Assembly (NCBI GenBank): GCA_037954665.1
Contig: JBBMOL010000039.1
Coordinates: 3,720,001-3,784,000, forward strand
Direction of reading: 5' to 3'
Source: Laguncularia racemosa
Lineage: Eukaryota; Streptophyta; Magnoliopsida; Myrtales; Combretaceae
Length of the DNA stretch: 64,000 nucleotides
Shown piece after piece: positions 23,614 through 36,039 of the stretch. The first letter of the stretch is position 1; each line of letters opens with the position of its first letter. The position numbers and the translations under genes are program-made. The notes beneath the pieces were generated by a model. That model was not told the origin of the DNA. It searched no databases and was given only the letters and a program-made list of their open reading frames with translations.

Positions 23614-26600
23614 ATGTCGTGCCCACAATCGATGTTACCTGCTGGTTTCAGGTTCCATCCGACAGATGAAGAACTCATACTCCATTACCTTATGAAGAAA
23701 GCCGCTTCCCTACCCCTTCCTGTTTTCAATATCATTGCAGAGGTTGATATCTACAAGTATGATCCATGGGACTTGCCAGGTTAGCTCTCACCTATATTCT
23801 GTTTTTCATTTAGTCATAACCATTGTACATGACGGATTCGCTGTATCTCTTGATTTTTTAACATGCAGGAAACAGTACTTTAATTATTATTATCATTTTT
23901 TCTTTTTTGGGTCTCAAAGCTCCTATATGTTAATGAATCGGTAGAAGATTTACTCAAAAGTTAGGTGCAATCGGTTATATCTACTGAAAATGTCTTCTCG
24001 TAAATTGAGTGAACCGATGATTTGAAATTAGGTTATTAGATCTCAGATATTAATTTGTATAATTTTGATTTAATGGTTTAAAAGTAATGTGTAGTTTCAT
24101 ATTTTATGATTATAATTCAAGTATTAATGCATGTTGGCGTACTGTTATTGATATCGGTGTTTGTGATTAATCAGAAAAAGGAGCTTTTGGGGAGAAAGAG
24201 TGGTACTTCTTTAGTCAAAGAGATAGGAAGTACCCGAATGGTGCTAGGCCAAACAGGGCGGCAGCAAGTGGTTACTGGAAAGCAACCGGTACGGACAAGG
24301 TGATAGCGTCATCGTCCACTTGGGAGAATATTGGGGTAAAGAAGGCTCTGGTATTCTATAAAGGAAAACCTCCCAAGGGGATTAAGACAGATTGGATTAT
24401 GCATGAATATCGCCTTGCAGAAGCACCTAATTACTGCAACTTCAACCCCAAGCCCCCCAACTTTAGAGAGTCTTCGTCCATGAGGGTGAGTAAATTTAAT
24501 ATTTCTCATACATATACACACACACATATATATATAAGAGTTTTGAGAGTTAAAGGTGTTAATTTAAGAGGGATTTAATGATGAGATAATGAACTTAACA
24601 ATTCATCACAGGATCGTAGATTTTCCAATATAAATCTATAGATTGACATATGCGTGTGAATGGGCGAGTTTTAATAATGAGCTTATTGTTTTTTCCATAT
24701 ATTTTTAATTGAATTTCAGTATATTAACAAAGGATCAGCAGGACCTTTATATGGTTCCATCGTCTTTGGGGACAAAATTCATGTTTTCATAATTCAAAGT
24801 CTTCTCCATAATAATACAAATAATCAAGCCTTTAATATTGTAACTAACGTACTACTCTATGTACATGTGATGAGAAAGTGCTAATAAATTTTTTTACTAT
24901 GTAGTTTTTGAAACAATTATCATCCGTAATATATATATATTATATAAATTAAAATTTCATTAATACTTACGTAATATATTCCAAATAACTGCAAGCATAT
25001 AATTACAGAATTTCTTATTATATTGTAATATTTTGATGTTAAACATTAATTACTAGGCAGAAATCTAGGCGACTGAGCCATAAGAAATCCCTTTTTCACC
25101 ATGTTATACAAAGCATGCAATCACTTTATCTTGTCGTAATTTATATATGTGAATAATTCTTTTGAGATTTCTATATACGAAAGAGAAGATATGTGTAATT
25201 AGCTGTATTTTTTTTTCTTATTATATTTTCTATTGATTTATTAATCTATAAGATTTTAAGATTTATATATATAGATTGCATATGGGATCTATTATAAAAA
25301 AAATGAAAATATAGTATTTCTATATATTATTGATCCTGTAACAACCCTTTATATCGTAAAGCATCTGTAACTTAAAAATTTCAATTTCAGCAGCCTCAGG
25401 TTGGTGCTTTAAATTGTCTATAAAAGGATACACTTTAGTCCCAAGTGGACAAAGAGTTATCAAACATTGTGGGTCACCTTTAAAGTTTTCAAAATTCTGT
25501 AGAGGATTGCATTTTTACTATTGAATAAGGAAAAAAGTTAAGTTGTGAGTCTTCATGTACTTTTCTAGATTTATGCAAGATCATTGTCGTTTACACTTAA
25601 AAAAAAATTAGAAAATTGTTGTATTTAATAAAATTTATCTCTTGTAGATTGATTTAATATTTTCATAATTTATTTAGGTAATAGATTTACGAATGTCTCG
25701 ATTATATAAATCTATACTACTAAAGTAAACAGAATGAGTACTCATCCTACTTTATGGGAATCCTGTGCAGTAACTAATGGTATTTGTCCTTGTAAAACTT
25801 GTATATAATATTTAGAAGAATAACCCGAAATTGCTACTTTATTTTGTCCTAGGCGCGTGAGAGGTAATATTGGCTAATGTTTGGCTTTTGATGTTGGAAG
25901 AGATTATACAAGAGTGGTATTTATCTTAGTATGAAGACCTTTTAATTTTATCAATCCAACACACTACTAAAGCAACCCACGAATGGTGCAATTAAGCATA
26001 TTCATATATCGTTATTGACAAGGAATACTTTTGATTATATAAAAACCTTAAAAGATAACTATTATTACTTGTTTGTTTTATTAAAATAGTAAAAATCAAA
26101 TGATAGTGCAGAACTTATCTTAAACTAATTTTTATCTTACAATAAGTCTCACCATCGAATAATTTTTTTTGAGTAATTATAATTAAAAAATAGATTTTAA
26201 ATCCAATCCATCCTACTAATGTTATCTAATACACTAATAGAGCAACCCATGAGTAGTGCAATTATACATATTCGTATATTGTTGATGACATGAAATACTT
26301 CCAATCACATAGGAGCATTAAAAGATAACTTTTATTACCTATTTATTTTATAAAAATTTTAAATATCAAATAAATAGTATGAAACTTATACTAGTTTTTA
26401 TTTTATATCGAGTTTTATTATTAGTTTTTTTTTTCTTTTCTTGTAATTATAACTTGAAAAATAAATATAATTTGATTTTTTAATTAAAATATTAATATTT
26501 ATATAATTAAACTATAAGAGTTTTAGCTTATCATTGGATGTTAAGACCGTCCAGCTTGAAAATTATTATATGATTATATAATGTATACTAATTTACCTAT

Positions 26601-28523
26601 CGAAAGAAACGTGCTCTAGTATTGATATTTCGATTACAATCAATGATTAGGGTGGAAAAGGGAGAAGGAATAAAAAAGAAGAAGAAGAAGAAGAAGGATT
26701 ATTTAATATATGCTAGTTTTTTATCAAGTCTTTTTCTGACAATTTCCAATCAATCTAGTATCTCAAAATTGCTCATCATCTATCAATCATGAAAGATTTA
26801 TCTTCCAATGTTGGATGTATTAAAAAATATAGATAGATATTAGTCACCATCTTTAAGGTGGATGTGGGTCACCATTGACTTGTTTTCCTTAATGTTCGAG
26901 CATTTTTTTCCAAGTTAAAGTGATCCACTTGCTACATTGCTTTACAACACGTGTGGACATGACATGTAGATCCATCCCCCATTATTGAAAAGCTTTTCTA
27001 GGTGATAACTATAGCTGTCAATATTAAATTGGGCACTCAATTTCCCTACCAACAGACTCCCACGGACGTTCCTGTTCTCTTCCTAACTTTCCCGCTATTG
27101 CATGGCTTTTTCTGGGGCATATTCTTGCATTTAGCTTGCTTGTTCAGCAGTTGCCTGTCATCTTTTCTCAAGTTTTTTATTGCTATTTATCTAATATATA
27201 GTTTAACTTTCCGATTTTCAATACGTCATAAATTTATTCTGAGTTGGCTCCACAGCTTTAAAAGAAGCTCCTAAACATTACTTTGCATCGGGAGTGAAAA
27301 CGAACCGAAACCAGGCAAATAAATTTTAGGTTTTATTGAAAAAGCAAAAGTTCAAGCTCAGCTCCTACTTGAATGTTTTAGTTTGAGCTTAACTTAAAAA
27401 ATTACTTAAAAACCTCAAATTCAATTCAGTATATCAACAAAAATCAATATATATTTAATCTTAATTTAATTTTATTGACCCATTAATAAATTATTTAAAT
27501 AAATAGAGCTCAACTTAATTATAATCAAATTAAATTTAAAACAAATATAAAATTATATCATAGAATATATGGAGAGGGATTGAATCATTATGCGGAGAAA
27601 CTATGGAGTACACAAAATGTATAGAAAATCAAGCAAAACCACTTATATGACTTCGAGAGTGAGTAGGTATAAACTGCTATTGACTTTTTTTCTTTCTTTT
27701 TTTTTTTTTTTTGGGTAACTCAAGATATTTATTAATATACGAAAAGAGCACCATCCTTGAAAATACTGTATATTTTGCATAAATCGGAATTGCATCCGTT
27801 CTACTTCTTTTCTTTCTATCCTTGGATCTTTTTGTTTTTGTTTTCATTTTATTTATTTATTTATTTATTCACTTATTTTGGGCTTTTTAAGTTATAAATG
27901 GTACGGTTTTGATGTTGTCAATAATGTTTATATTTCAGCTTGACGATTGGGTTCTTTGTCGTGTGTACAAGAAGTCAAACCTGTCATCACCACATTTTCC
28001 TCCACCACCGGTCACAGAGAATGATTCCGAGCAATCTGAAAAATATACACGAGGCCCTACCGTATCTGCCTACAACAACAATAATATTCTTCAACCACAA
28101 AAGTCTTCTTCTTTCTCCAACTCGTTAGACGCCATGGACTACACATTGCTTAATAATTTCCTCTTCGACAACAACCCGGACATTACTATTTCCTCTTCAA
28201 CAGTGAACTATTCATCCCCTGAATATTCATACCACCCTCTACTAAGTAACTACACTACTAGTGTCAATGCAAATGACACTTTCATGCAACAGAAGCCCCC
28301 TCAAATGAATGCTTCAATTCCACTAGTGGATAACCGGCTTAATAAGCGCCAACTATCGAACCATGATATCGATACATATCCGCTAGCTAAAAGATGTGCT
28401 GGTTCATCGACATCCGGGAGTGGCACCAACCAATTTGATGATAGTTCTCTATACAAGTTGTTTGACAAGGCGTTCTTAGGCCAAAATGTGCTACTGAGCC
28501 CTAAAACTGAATTTCAAGGTTGA
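23614..28523 (+). CDS. NAC-domain transcription factor, three exons
   Basis: Predicted exons are 23614-23779, 24175-24485 and 27939-28523, giving 353 residues. Introns are GT-AG (donors GTTAGC and GTGAGT; acceptors TTAATCAG and ATATTTCAG) and the phases join cleanly. The first 171 residues are a full NAC DNA-binding domain: subdomain A LPAGFRFHPTDEELILHYL (8-26), B IIAEVDIYKYDPWDLP (40-55), C including WKATGTDK (90-97), D KKALVFYKGKPPKGIKTDW (111-129) and E DDWVLCRVYKK (161-171). Family members bind DNA as dimers in the nucleus. The divergent C-terminus is Ser/Asn/Pro-rich, typical of an activation region, and ends SPKTEFQG. The domain sequence resembles the ATAF/NAP/NAM-type group related to Arabidopsis NAC018/025/056, but the orthologue is not certain. 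Between D and E there is a slightly long linker rich in Asn and Pro. The start codon is the first ATG after the TATA box and gives the canonical short leader before subdomain A. Intron 2 is unusually long. Confidence 0.93.
23780..24174 (+). other. NAC intron 1
   Basis: 395 bp, GT-AG, interrupting the codon for Glu56 after its first base; this position after subdomain B is the usual first intron site in NAC genes. Confidence 0.88.
24486..27938 (+). other. NAC intron 2, 3453 bp
   Basis: GT-AG intron in phase 0 between subdomains D and E. The site is the usual second NAC intron, but the length is far above the typical few hundred bases. It is very AT-rich and holds a diverged ~270-bp tandem duplication (25956-26440), a (GAA)n run near 26680-26697 and a (TTTA)n run near 27848-27870. 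No coding domain was recognised in it. Confidence 0.85.
25956..26440. repeat. Diverged tandem duplication in NAC intron 2, period ~270 bp
   Basis: ACACTACTAAAGCAACCCA at 25961 corresponds to ACACTAATAGAGCAACCCA at 26231. Downstream matches (TGCAATTA, CATATTC, CATTAAAAGATAACT-like, TTTTTAT) keep the same order in both copies. Confidence 0.75.
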
Positions 28524-28736
28524 AAAGACATGACACATCATGTTTCTATTGAGGGAAGAGTCGTTTATAGACGACAGTGACCGGATGGATCTGTTATGGC
28601 CCTCCCATATAGAAATTTAGTGAAAGTTGTGGACAATTTTTAGTGATGATCATATTGTAGTAATTTTTGCATAGTGCATTGATTTGAAAGAGCCAACTTT
28701 AGGATGTAATGCTATTATTAGATAGAAATATTGTAA

Positions 28737-28742
28737 AATAAA
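28737..28742 (+). terminator. Candidate polyadenylation signal of the NAC gene
   Basis: AATAAA, 214 bases after the stop codon, in an AT-rich 3' region. Confidence 0.55.
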
Positions 28743-28808
28743 TGTAAACGTATGAATGAATTGAAAGATTGAAAGCGATGTTTCTTTCTTTCATAATACA
28801 TATATATC

Positions 28809-28855
28809 TATGTATGTATGTATGTATGTATGTATGTATGTATGAATGTATGTAT
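28809..28855. repeat. (ATGT)n microsatellite
   Basis: About eleven tetranucleotide units with one G-to-A interruption at the AATG unit. Confidence 0.92.
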
Positions 28856-29090
28856 ATCGTTACAATTATTTTCTTATGAAATGTTTTTGCTATGCTATGT
28901 ATACCCTATATTTATAAAGGTGAAACAAGCGGAGCTAGATGACATCCATCAATGGCAGAGACTAAATGGGGAAATTGTAATGAGTATTGCCATTAAGTTC
29001 ACTCGTGTAGTTAGCAATAAGGAGATTAGATACTGAGCAACAGAAATAATGAACTAACTACAGTTGTAAAGAGAAAACATCTACAAATAA

Positions 29091-29315
29091 TTAAGCTAGG
29101 CAGATGGTGATGCGGCTGTGACTTTTCACTTGGAGGAACACGTCATATCCGAGCAATACGCCTCCCCAAGCTGTATATGGAGATATAAGCCAAATTATCT
29201 CACAGCAACATGTCAATAATGACCTATATTTAGCTTTCGTAGAGCTCCTTTCAGCTACAGTATGACGATCAGATTTCCAACTAATCAATGAGTCACCAAT
29301 ACAAACCGATACCTA
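29091..29315 (-). pseudogene. Ty1/copia RNase H fragment
   Basis: The minus-strand frame from about 29315 reads VCIGDSLISWKSDRHTVAE, then RSSTKAKYRSLLTCCCEIIW. This is the conserved Copia RNase H signature (S-W-K-S...R-S-S-x-A-E-Y-R-x-L...C-E-x-x-W-L). The key A-E-Y is K-A-K-Y here. Only this C-terminal pol fragment is recognisable; no LTR or integrase was found nearby. Confidence 0.75.
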
Positions 29316-29539
29316 GTGAATGATTTGAGTAAATTATGGCAAATGGCCTAATTTTCTTCAATACAAGCATAAGGACTCGTCAGAGCGACTTCCGTGAATT
29401 GAGGCAAGTGGCTTAATCATCCTACTGTATGTGCTATTGTTTGACACTGTGATCTAGCAAAATCTGAGGAATAGTGTTTTGCATGACTTATTAGTAGAGG
29501 AGAGGGCTTTGACATTATAAAAGAGATTGAAAGAGTTCA

Positions 29540-30240
29540 GTATAATCAAATCTAGAATTTTAAACGAGTCAAGTTGAATTGAACTTTTTAAGATTCAAGA
29601 TTGGTTTGTTAGAAAAATCATTAAGCTCAAGTTGAACTTAGCTTTTATCTAGCTTGAAAATTATAAGCTTCAACTCGAGTTCATTAAGAAATTTGAAGTT
29701 CGAGTTCAACTTATTTAAATCAATGAGCCCAAGCTTATTTATCTAAACGAGCCTAAACTTGAGCTCGTTTACATAAACAAATTTGAACTAAAGTTCATTT
29801 AAATTAATGAGTTTACTTACGAGCTTATTCCCACACCTTACTTATTAATAATATAAATAAAAATCTACTTATGAGTCTATTCGTAAGTCAATTTGTTAAT
29901 AATATAATGAAAGCCTATTTACACGTTTATCAATAAGCCAACTTATTAGTAATATAAACATAAGCTTACTCATAAACTTGTTTATAAGATTGCTCACAAG
30001 GTTATTTACAAGTCAGCTTACTAACAATATAAACAAACCTGCTATCAAGTTTATGACCTAGCTCGTTAGCAATATAAATGAGCTTACTCTCAAGTTAGCT
30101 CATGACCTTAAATAAAAACTTGAGCTTAGCTCATTTAAATAAATGAGTTTTATTTTGAGTTCAAACTTGGCTCGTTCACTAATCAAGCTTAAGTCGAATC
30201 GGGTTCAAGTAGCTCATGAGTAATTAGACTCATTTGCAAT
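29540..30240. repeat. Region of irregular GAGCTTAnnnAAACGAG-type repeats
   Basis: Phrases like TTGAGCTCGTTTACATAAAC, GAGCTTATT and CAATATAAATGAGCTTACTC recur with a spacing of roughly 50-75 bases and small palindromic overlaps of AAGCTC/GAGCTT. Similar text occurs at 27300-27540 in the NAC intron. This resembles a widespread non-coding plant repeat, but I could not define its ends. Confidence 0.5.
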
Positions 30241-32090
30241 TCTAATCAAATCTCTTACAAATTGGATAGTTTAGAAGTAGAGGTCATATTTTCTTTGATG
30301 AATGAAGAGATACAATAAGATAATATACTTTATATTTCACCTCTCTAATTAAAGGATTTAAAAGTATTTATATTAAATTTGAGAGTAAAAACTAAGTGAT
30401 GATCTTATTGTGATATCTATTCTCTTTGTTTCATGGATTTAGAATGACCATGATCTATGGTACAAACAACTTCTTAGTAGAAGAGGTAAAAAGGAATTTA
30501 TTAAACAAGGACAATTAGACCATGAGACAAGATCCACAAGCACTGAGATTACAAATGGTGTAATTACTAAAGATCAACAGTCAAATGGTTGTAAACATTT
30601 AGAATTTTATAGATCAATATACTACTTACTTTAGCATGATATGTCTCACAATCATATCCTTTGGTGCAACTACCTACTAAGAGGTCACCTATCATAAGAG
30701 TGCTTTCCATCAGGCATGTTTAACCTTAGAGTATAGATGAATTAGAGGCCATTAAATAAAAAGGTGCCTCGAAGTTAAACTTTTCATCACACTTTATTTG
30801 AGGAAATCACCATTTCCAAACTTGTAGCTCCAATGTCCACATTTAGTACCATTACCTATATATGGTACCACACCATGTACAAACTCTACAAATGACCACC
30901 ACAAGCTCAAGATGCAACCCCCATAATGTGGTATTTTGTGTTGTATGGTACTTAGCTCCACCCATTCATCTCGTAAACTACTTTAATGCCATTTTGCAAC
31001 ATCTAAAACTCCACATGCTAGATATTGTTTTCTTTAGTATGTATACTTCATGATTTTATCCTTTGTTGTAATTGCCTTTGCACTAAGCATGCTCAACTAT
31101 GGAGTGTTAATGAACTCTAAGTTGTTACACCAAAAGACATCTAGATATTTAAAACTCCATTACACTCTATTTGAAGGATATCACTGTGGTAGTGGTAATT
31201 CTAAAGAGAGACCTCCAATTTGAAGTATTGTCTATTATCACTATAAATAGAAAGGTCATATGAGGACAAAGTATTCTTAGAAGTATAATCAAATGCAATA
31301 TGATGGGATATGTCAAAGATGATTTTCTTTCATTGAAATCTTGGGAAAATATCTCGTTAATACTTGTTTCCTATCAAAAGATATGTGTCTAAGATTGAAA
31401 TTCCACCAACCAAAACTACAATTGAATTTCTTTAACAAAAAAGAAGACAATTTCACAACATTCTCACATGTCAATTATGTAGAAAGGATCTAACACCCAT
31501 CATAGTTCTCTTACAAAACACACAATCTATGAATTTTCCACCACTCTCTAGTAGGAGTGACTTAATGGGAATTCTAAACTTCCCTTGAACATGAAAGAAA
31601 GGTTGAACAACACATGTCCATTATAACTACTTATCTTCATGTTTTACAAAAATAAGAGCATAAACAATGATAAAAGGGATAAAAGACCTTTCTAAGATGT
31701 GAAAAAGGTCAAATGGTTAACTATAGAAAGAAAAGAAAAGAAAAAATTAAAAACATAACAACTGGATAAATTTCTAAACTAATAGCACTTTTAGATAAAA
31801 TAGCTAGTGTAATCATAATATGACCTTTGAAATTTCCATGTTAGAAGGATTCCTACTAGGTTTAGTTATAAGTCACTATTAGATAGAGCGAGAGTTGGGT
31901 CTATAATGATAAACTTTCAAGTGGTTGGATAGGTCTAGTTTGAAACTAGTTTACATCATGAGCCAATAAATTTGTGAGCTAAGGTGGAGTTGTGATCATT
32001 TACAGTCGAATCTAGTTAGGTGGTTTTCTAAGTAGGTTTTGATATATAGTAGATGTGGCATTCCTAATCTAATGATTTAGGTATGTTTTC
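30241..32090. other. Non-coding stretch with one diverged duplication
   Basis: No gene seen. Sequences at about 30640-30830 and 31035-31215 correspond loosely (TATCCTTTG, GCATGTTTAACC / GCATGCTCAACT, CACACTTTATTTGAGG / TACACTCTATTTGAAGG), indicating a diverged direct duplication of about 390-bp offset. Confidence 0.4.
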
Positions 32091-33260
32091 TTGATACATA
32101 GTATCACACCTCGAACTAAGGTGTGATAACTCTACCATATACTCTAATTGTAGTATGAGCATACAAGGCTCAAAAACTAAATACAAGTCTACATAATTAA
32201 TATAATAAAGCCTAAGCTCTCATTAATAAATCCTCATACCAAAAACTTTTGTCTAAAATGTACGTACTTAAAAATTCTCTAAAAATTCAATCGAAATTTT
32301 GCTAAAACTAATGATTATAGTTTGTAAAGATAGGAAACAATTGAATCAAACCTAATAGCTTTCCTATAACAAATAATCCTTACAATTCTCAAAATAACTA
32401 GATTCCTACTCTATAATATTAATCATATCCAGGATAATCCTAATGGTCAAAATCTTCATAATCACTTGAAATGAAACCCATAAGAGGTGAGCGATGAACC
32501 TTAGTATGAAATTGTTGCGTGCAATCAATAATGAATGGTAAACCATATGCATACCTAATAATTTAATGCACCAAGCAACTCATAAGCCTATTGATATATT
32601 TATTCTACTATTATTATTGAAACCAAACCCTTGAAGCCAATTTTAAAGATGTGTACCAATGTATGTGGCCCCCTGAAATCAATTTTAAAAGTATAGACCC
32701 AAGTATGTGCCCCCTACATTAGATTTGAAAATGTAGATCCACTAATCCTCTCTGGAGGCTAGTTTTGAAGGTGTGAACTAATAATACTTCCTAGAGATGG
32801 CTTTGAAAGTATAGACTCATTAGATCCCTAAAGTTAAGTTTGAAAGTATAGGGTAAATCCTTAAAGTTGATTTTAAAAGTATAGGCAAGGCCTTAGAGAC
32901 ATTTTTGTAAATGTAGATAGGTTCTTGGATTCATTTTTAAAGTGTAGATCTATAACAATTCCAAGGTCTTTAGTAATTGCAAGGTCTTCACAATTAAATT
33001 GTTACAAACATATTTAGAAGGAAAATGTCTAACCATTATTAATCAAGTTATGATTTATACCTAGCATACACTCTTAACAAACAAAAGGAGTGACATATCT
33101 AGTTGAAACTTACAATCTTGATACAAAGCTAAATTAATTCCTAATTAATAGTATAATATTAATCAATATTAATCATGCTATAACTTGCATGTCTTGGTTA
33201 TATTTCTAGTTTCCACCACTTAAATGTATGAAACATCCATGTCTTTCTCTTAGTGTGGTT
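32091..33260. repeat. LTR-like sequence with a degenerate ~55-bp array
   Basis: Between about 32620 and 32960 there are repeated phrases such as AGTTGATTTTAAAAGTATAG, AGTTAAGTTTGAAAGTATAG and ATTTTTAAAGTGTAGAT, at 45-60 base spacing with CC-rich spacers. The setting resembles a plant gypsy LTR or untranslated region, but no partner copy was found. Confidence 0.4.
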
Positions 33261-34212
33261 TTAAGGGTTACCCAATCAACTTTGGACTGTTTGGGTCAAC
33301 TAGATGACTAACCAACCTAGGTTACTCGATTAGGGTTGGTTAGTGGTCAATTAGCCTAGTGGCATCAACTCCTCTTAAGTCTTTTAATAGGCAGATCGAC
33401 TTGACATAATCCTATGGTCAACCTTTTTGAATTCTAAAATTTTTTTTTCCTCCCCTTTTTTTTCTCCCACAAAACCCACTTTTTAATCTTAATTTGAAAA
33501 AGAAAGAACATGTAAAAGAGAGGGTCAAGTTGGCAACAATACACATTTAGGGTTGGTAGTGAGATTGGAGTGAGTTTGGTTCAATTTGATTTATTTTCCC
33601 TCTAAACTAAACCAAACCATAAGAAAGTGGTATAGTTTTTTGTCCCTTTGAATCAAATCATATGATTCAATTTAGGAAATTTCCCAAATCATAAAACTTT
33701 GGTTTGGTTTGGTTTGCAAATTAAACCATATTTAGCTATCTAAGAAGTTGATAAGTTAATGTCCATGCAACTAAGAAATTTAAAACATATATTAACAAAT
33801 AATCTATTTCTTAAAGTTAGCATATAATAAAAATTTTTAATCTACCTAATACACAATTTATTAATTATGGTATAAAATTCAAATACATATATATTTCAAT
33901 AAATCTAAACTATTTTTTTTTTTTGTATTCTTTTAAGAACTATGTTATAGCAAAAGAATTTTTTAATTACAAATGAAACATTACTATGTCTTTTAAAAAC
34001 AATTTGATTTAATTTATCCCTCTTATCCAATCATTTTTTTTTTTTGGTTTGAGAAATTTCTAAATGGAATTGCAAAAAAAGAAATATTGAAAAAAAAAAA
34101 ACTATACTTACAGTTTGGTTTAGTTTAATTTGTTGACTTGTTTAGTTTGATCAATTTTTTTTTCCATCTTACTTTAAGAGTTTGAGATGTCTCTCACTTT
34201 AATGTTCAAGTT
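33261..34212. other. Non-coding AT-rich stretch with GGTTTGGTTTGG-type repeats
   Basis: GGTTTGGTTTGGTTTG near 33700 and AGTTTGGTTTAGTTTAATT near 34110 resemble a common dispersed plant repeat. Its termini and duplications could not be fixed. No gene seen. Confidence 0.35.
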
Positions 34213-35580
34213 TGATGTAAGGCAAATATACCTATCAAATTTGTAATTTAGTAAATTAAATATAGATGTCGTCTCACAAAGATTGTGAATATTAATACTA
34301 ACCTACGTCTTATTATTTAATCAATAAATTTTTAAAAATTGATTAATCTAAAACTTATAATTAATATTAACTACTAAACTAAAAACTCAATTGAAAGCAA
34401 AAAGAGTTAAACCAAATCGAAATTAACTTCAAGATGGCAAGATAAGTATTTAGACTTTACTTCCCTTAGGAATTATCATATAACATCAATAGAATTTATT
34501 TAAATTTATCTTCAATTTCATTGATCAAGAGAATTCCTAGATTAGATTAATAACTTTTTTAAGTATATTAACCATAATCTCGAAAATATCTATTTGAATA
34601 TCTTTATAATAGCATATTTTCAATATCGTATTAAGAACAATGAATTCTCTAAAAATAATTAAAGTAAATCTTGAAGAATCATGCAACTTATCTTTAAGAT
34701 TGCATAAATTCCTTTTAATCATGTTAGATTTAATTATTCATCAGGTTTCTTAATCATAGTGCATAATATCAAATAGTTAAACTAATACCTTAAAAATATC
34801 AATTTAAAAAAAATTAAAAATACATGATTGAATCAAGAAATTGAAAGCTTCATTGAAATAACAATAAACCTAATATATAATGACCCTAAGATTCACAAGT
34901 CTAGATACTAAGAAGTTTAAGCTCTAATCATGGTGAAAACAAGACTCTTCAATAATGTAAAACCAAACATCATTAAAGAATTCAAAAGAAAACCCTAACT
35001 CTTGAAGTAAGGAAATAGTACTCTTTTTTGCCTCTAAAAGAACCTTAAAATCTCTAAAAATCCTATTTTAAATTTATGAAATTAGATCCCTTCTTTCCTT
35101 TATATAGTAAGCATGCCAAATCTTATTTTTTATACTAACACGATCATACTCTAGGTCATGTCGAAATCATTGAACAAAATCTAGAAACTATAATATGCAA
35201 TTAACATGGTCTAGATACGGTTGTGTCATCTCATGCTAAAAAAATAATTCATGTCGAGAGATACAAGACCATTAGACACAATTGTGTTTCTTCCCCTTGT
35301 AACTCTTAGAATTAATTTTTTAAACTTTAATATCAACATGATTCTAACATAGTCATGTTTGTTGTCCAGATCTATCTTTAAAAATTCATATCTTCTTCAA
35401 TTCAACTCCAAATTAAATAAAATTTGATTCCTTTTCTTCCTTTTTAAATCAATAATTCATTAAGGCCCTAAAATCAAAATATTACTTAATTAAAAATTAA
35501 ATTCTTCAAAAACACACTAAAATTATGGGAGAAATACTTTAATTCTCACTTAATATATATATTTAATTAAGTACCTATCA
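34213..35580. repeat. Possible solo LTR
   Basis: The stretch begins TGATGTAAGG and ends GTACCTATCA, giving TGAT...ATCA termini; flanks AAGTT and GGGTT match at three of five bases. It includes decayed CACGATC/GGTCATG motifs at 35138-35360. The evidence is limited to terminal form, so the call is tentative. Confidence 0.3.
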
Positions 35581-35871
35581 GGGTTAATGGTGCATTTAAT
35601 ACCTAAATTTTGTATATTTTTGTAATTAACTACTTAAAGTTTAAAAGTGTTAATTTGCTTCCTACAAACTTTTTGAGGTCATTCATAGTAATAGACGGGG
35701 GTAGTTAATTGTTAAAATGAGTAAAGTTCAAATAATTAATTGTAAGAAGCGATAGAGTTTAGGTAGTTAATTACAAAAATAAGCAAAGTTTAAATAATAA
35801 TTTAATACTTTGAAACTTCAGTAATTAATTGTAAATGGACAAAATTGAGGCACCTGATATGGCATTTACCC
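35581..35871. mobile_element. MITE-like element with terminal inverted repeats
   Basis: The left end GGGTTAATGGTGCATTTAAT continuing to CTAAATTTTGTA pairs with the reverse complement of the right end, GGGTAAATGCCATATCAGG continuing to CTCAATTTTGTCC. Inner segments (AATTAACTACTTAAAGTTT and AATTAACTACCTAAACTCT on the opposite strand) also correspond. No target duplication was found; the left end abuts the possible solo LTR. Confidence 0.6.
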
Positions 35872-36039
35872 TTAATTTCCTATAAAGTGAGAGGGAAGGG
35901 CTAGTATATATTTATAATAAGAAACCCTTAGGAAAATATCTAAATTGATCACCATTTTAATTTTATTTTTAGGGGTGCTTCATACAAATTAGGAGCTATT
36001 ATGTGTTTGTTCACTTTAGTTATTTTATTAGTTTACTCT

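Noticed and set aside
24106..24578. Plus-strand frames of 65 and 92 codons overlapping NAC exon 2
   Set aside because: They are out of frame with the NAC domain or read through the donor; the exon 2 frame carries WKATGTDK.
27002..27274. 90-codon plus-strand frame in NAC intron 2
   Set aside because: It has no domain and no splice context linking it to the NAC exons; the joined exons already give a complete NAC protein.
28818..29036. 72-codon frame beginning in the ATGT microsatellite
   Set aside because: The start is made of repeat units and the remainder shows no recognisable feature.
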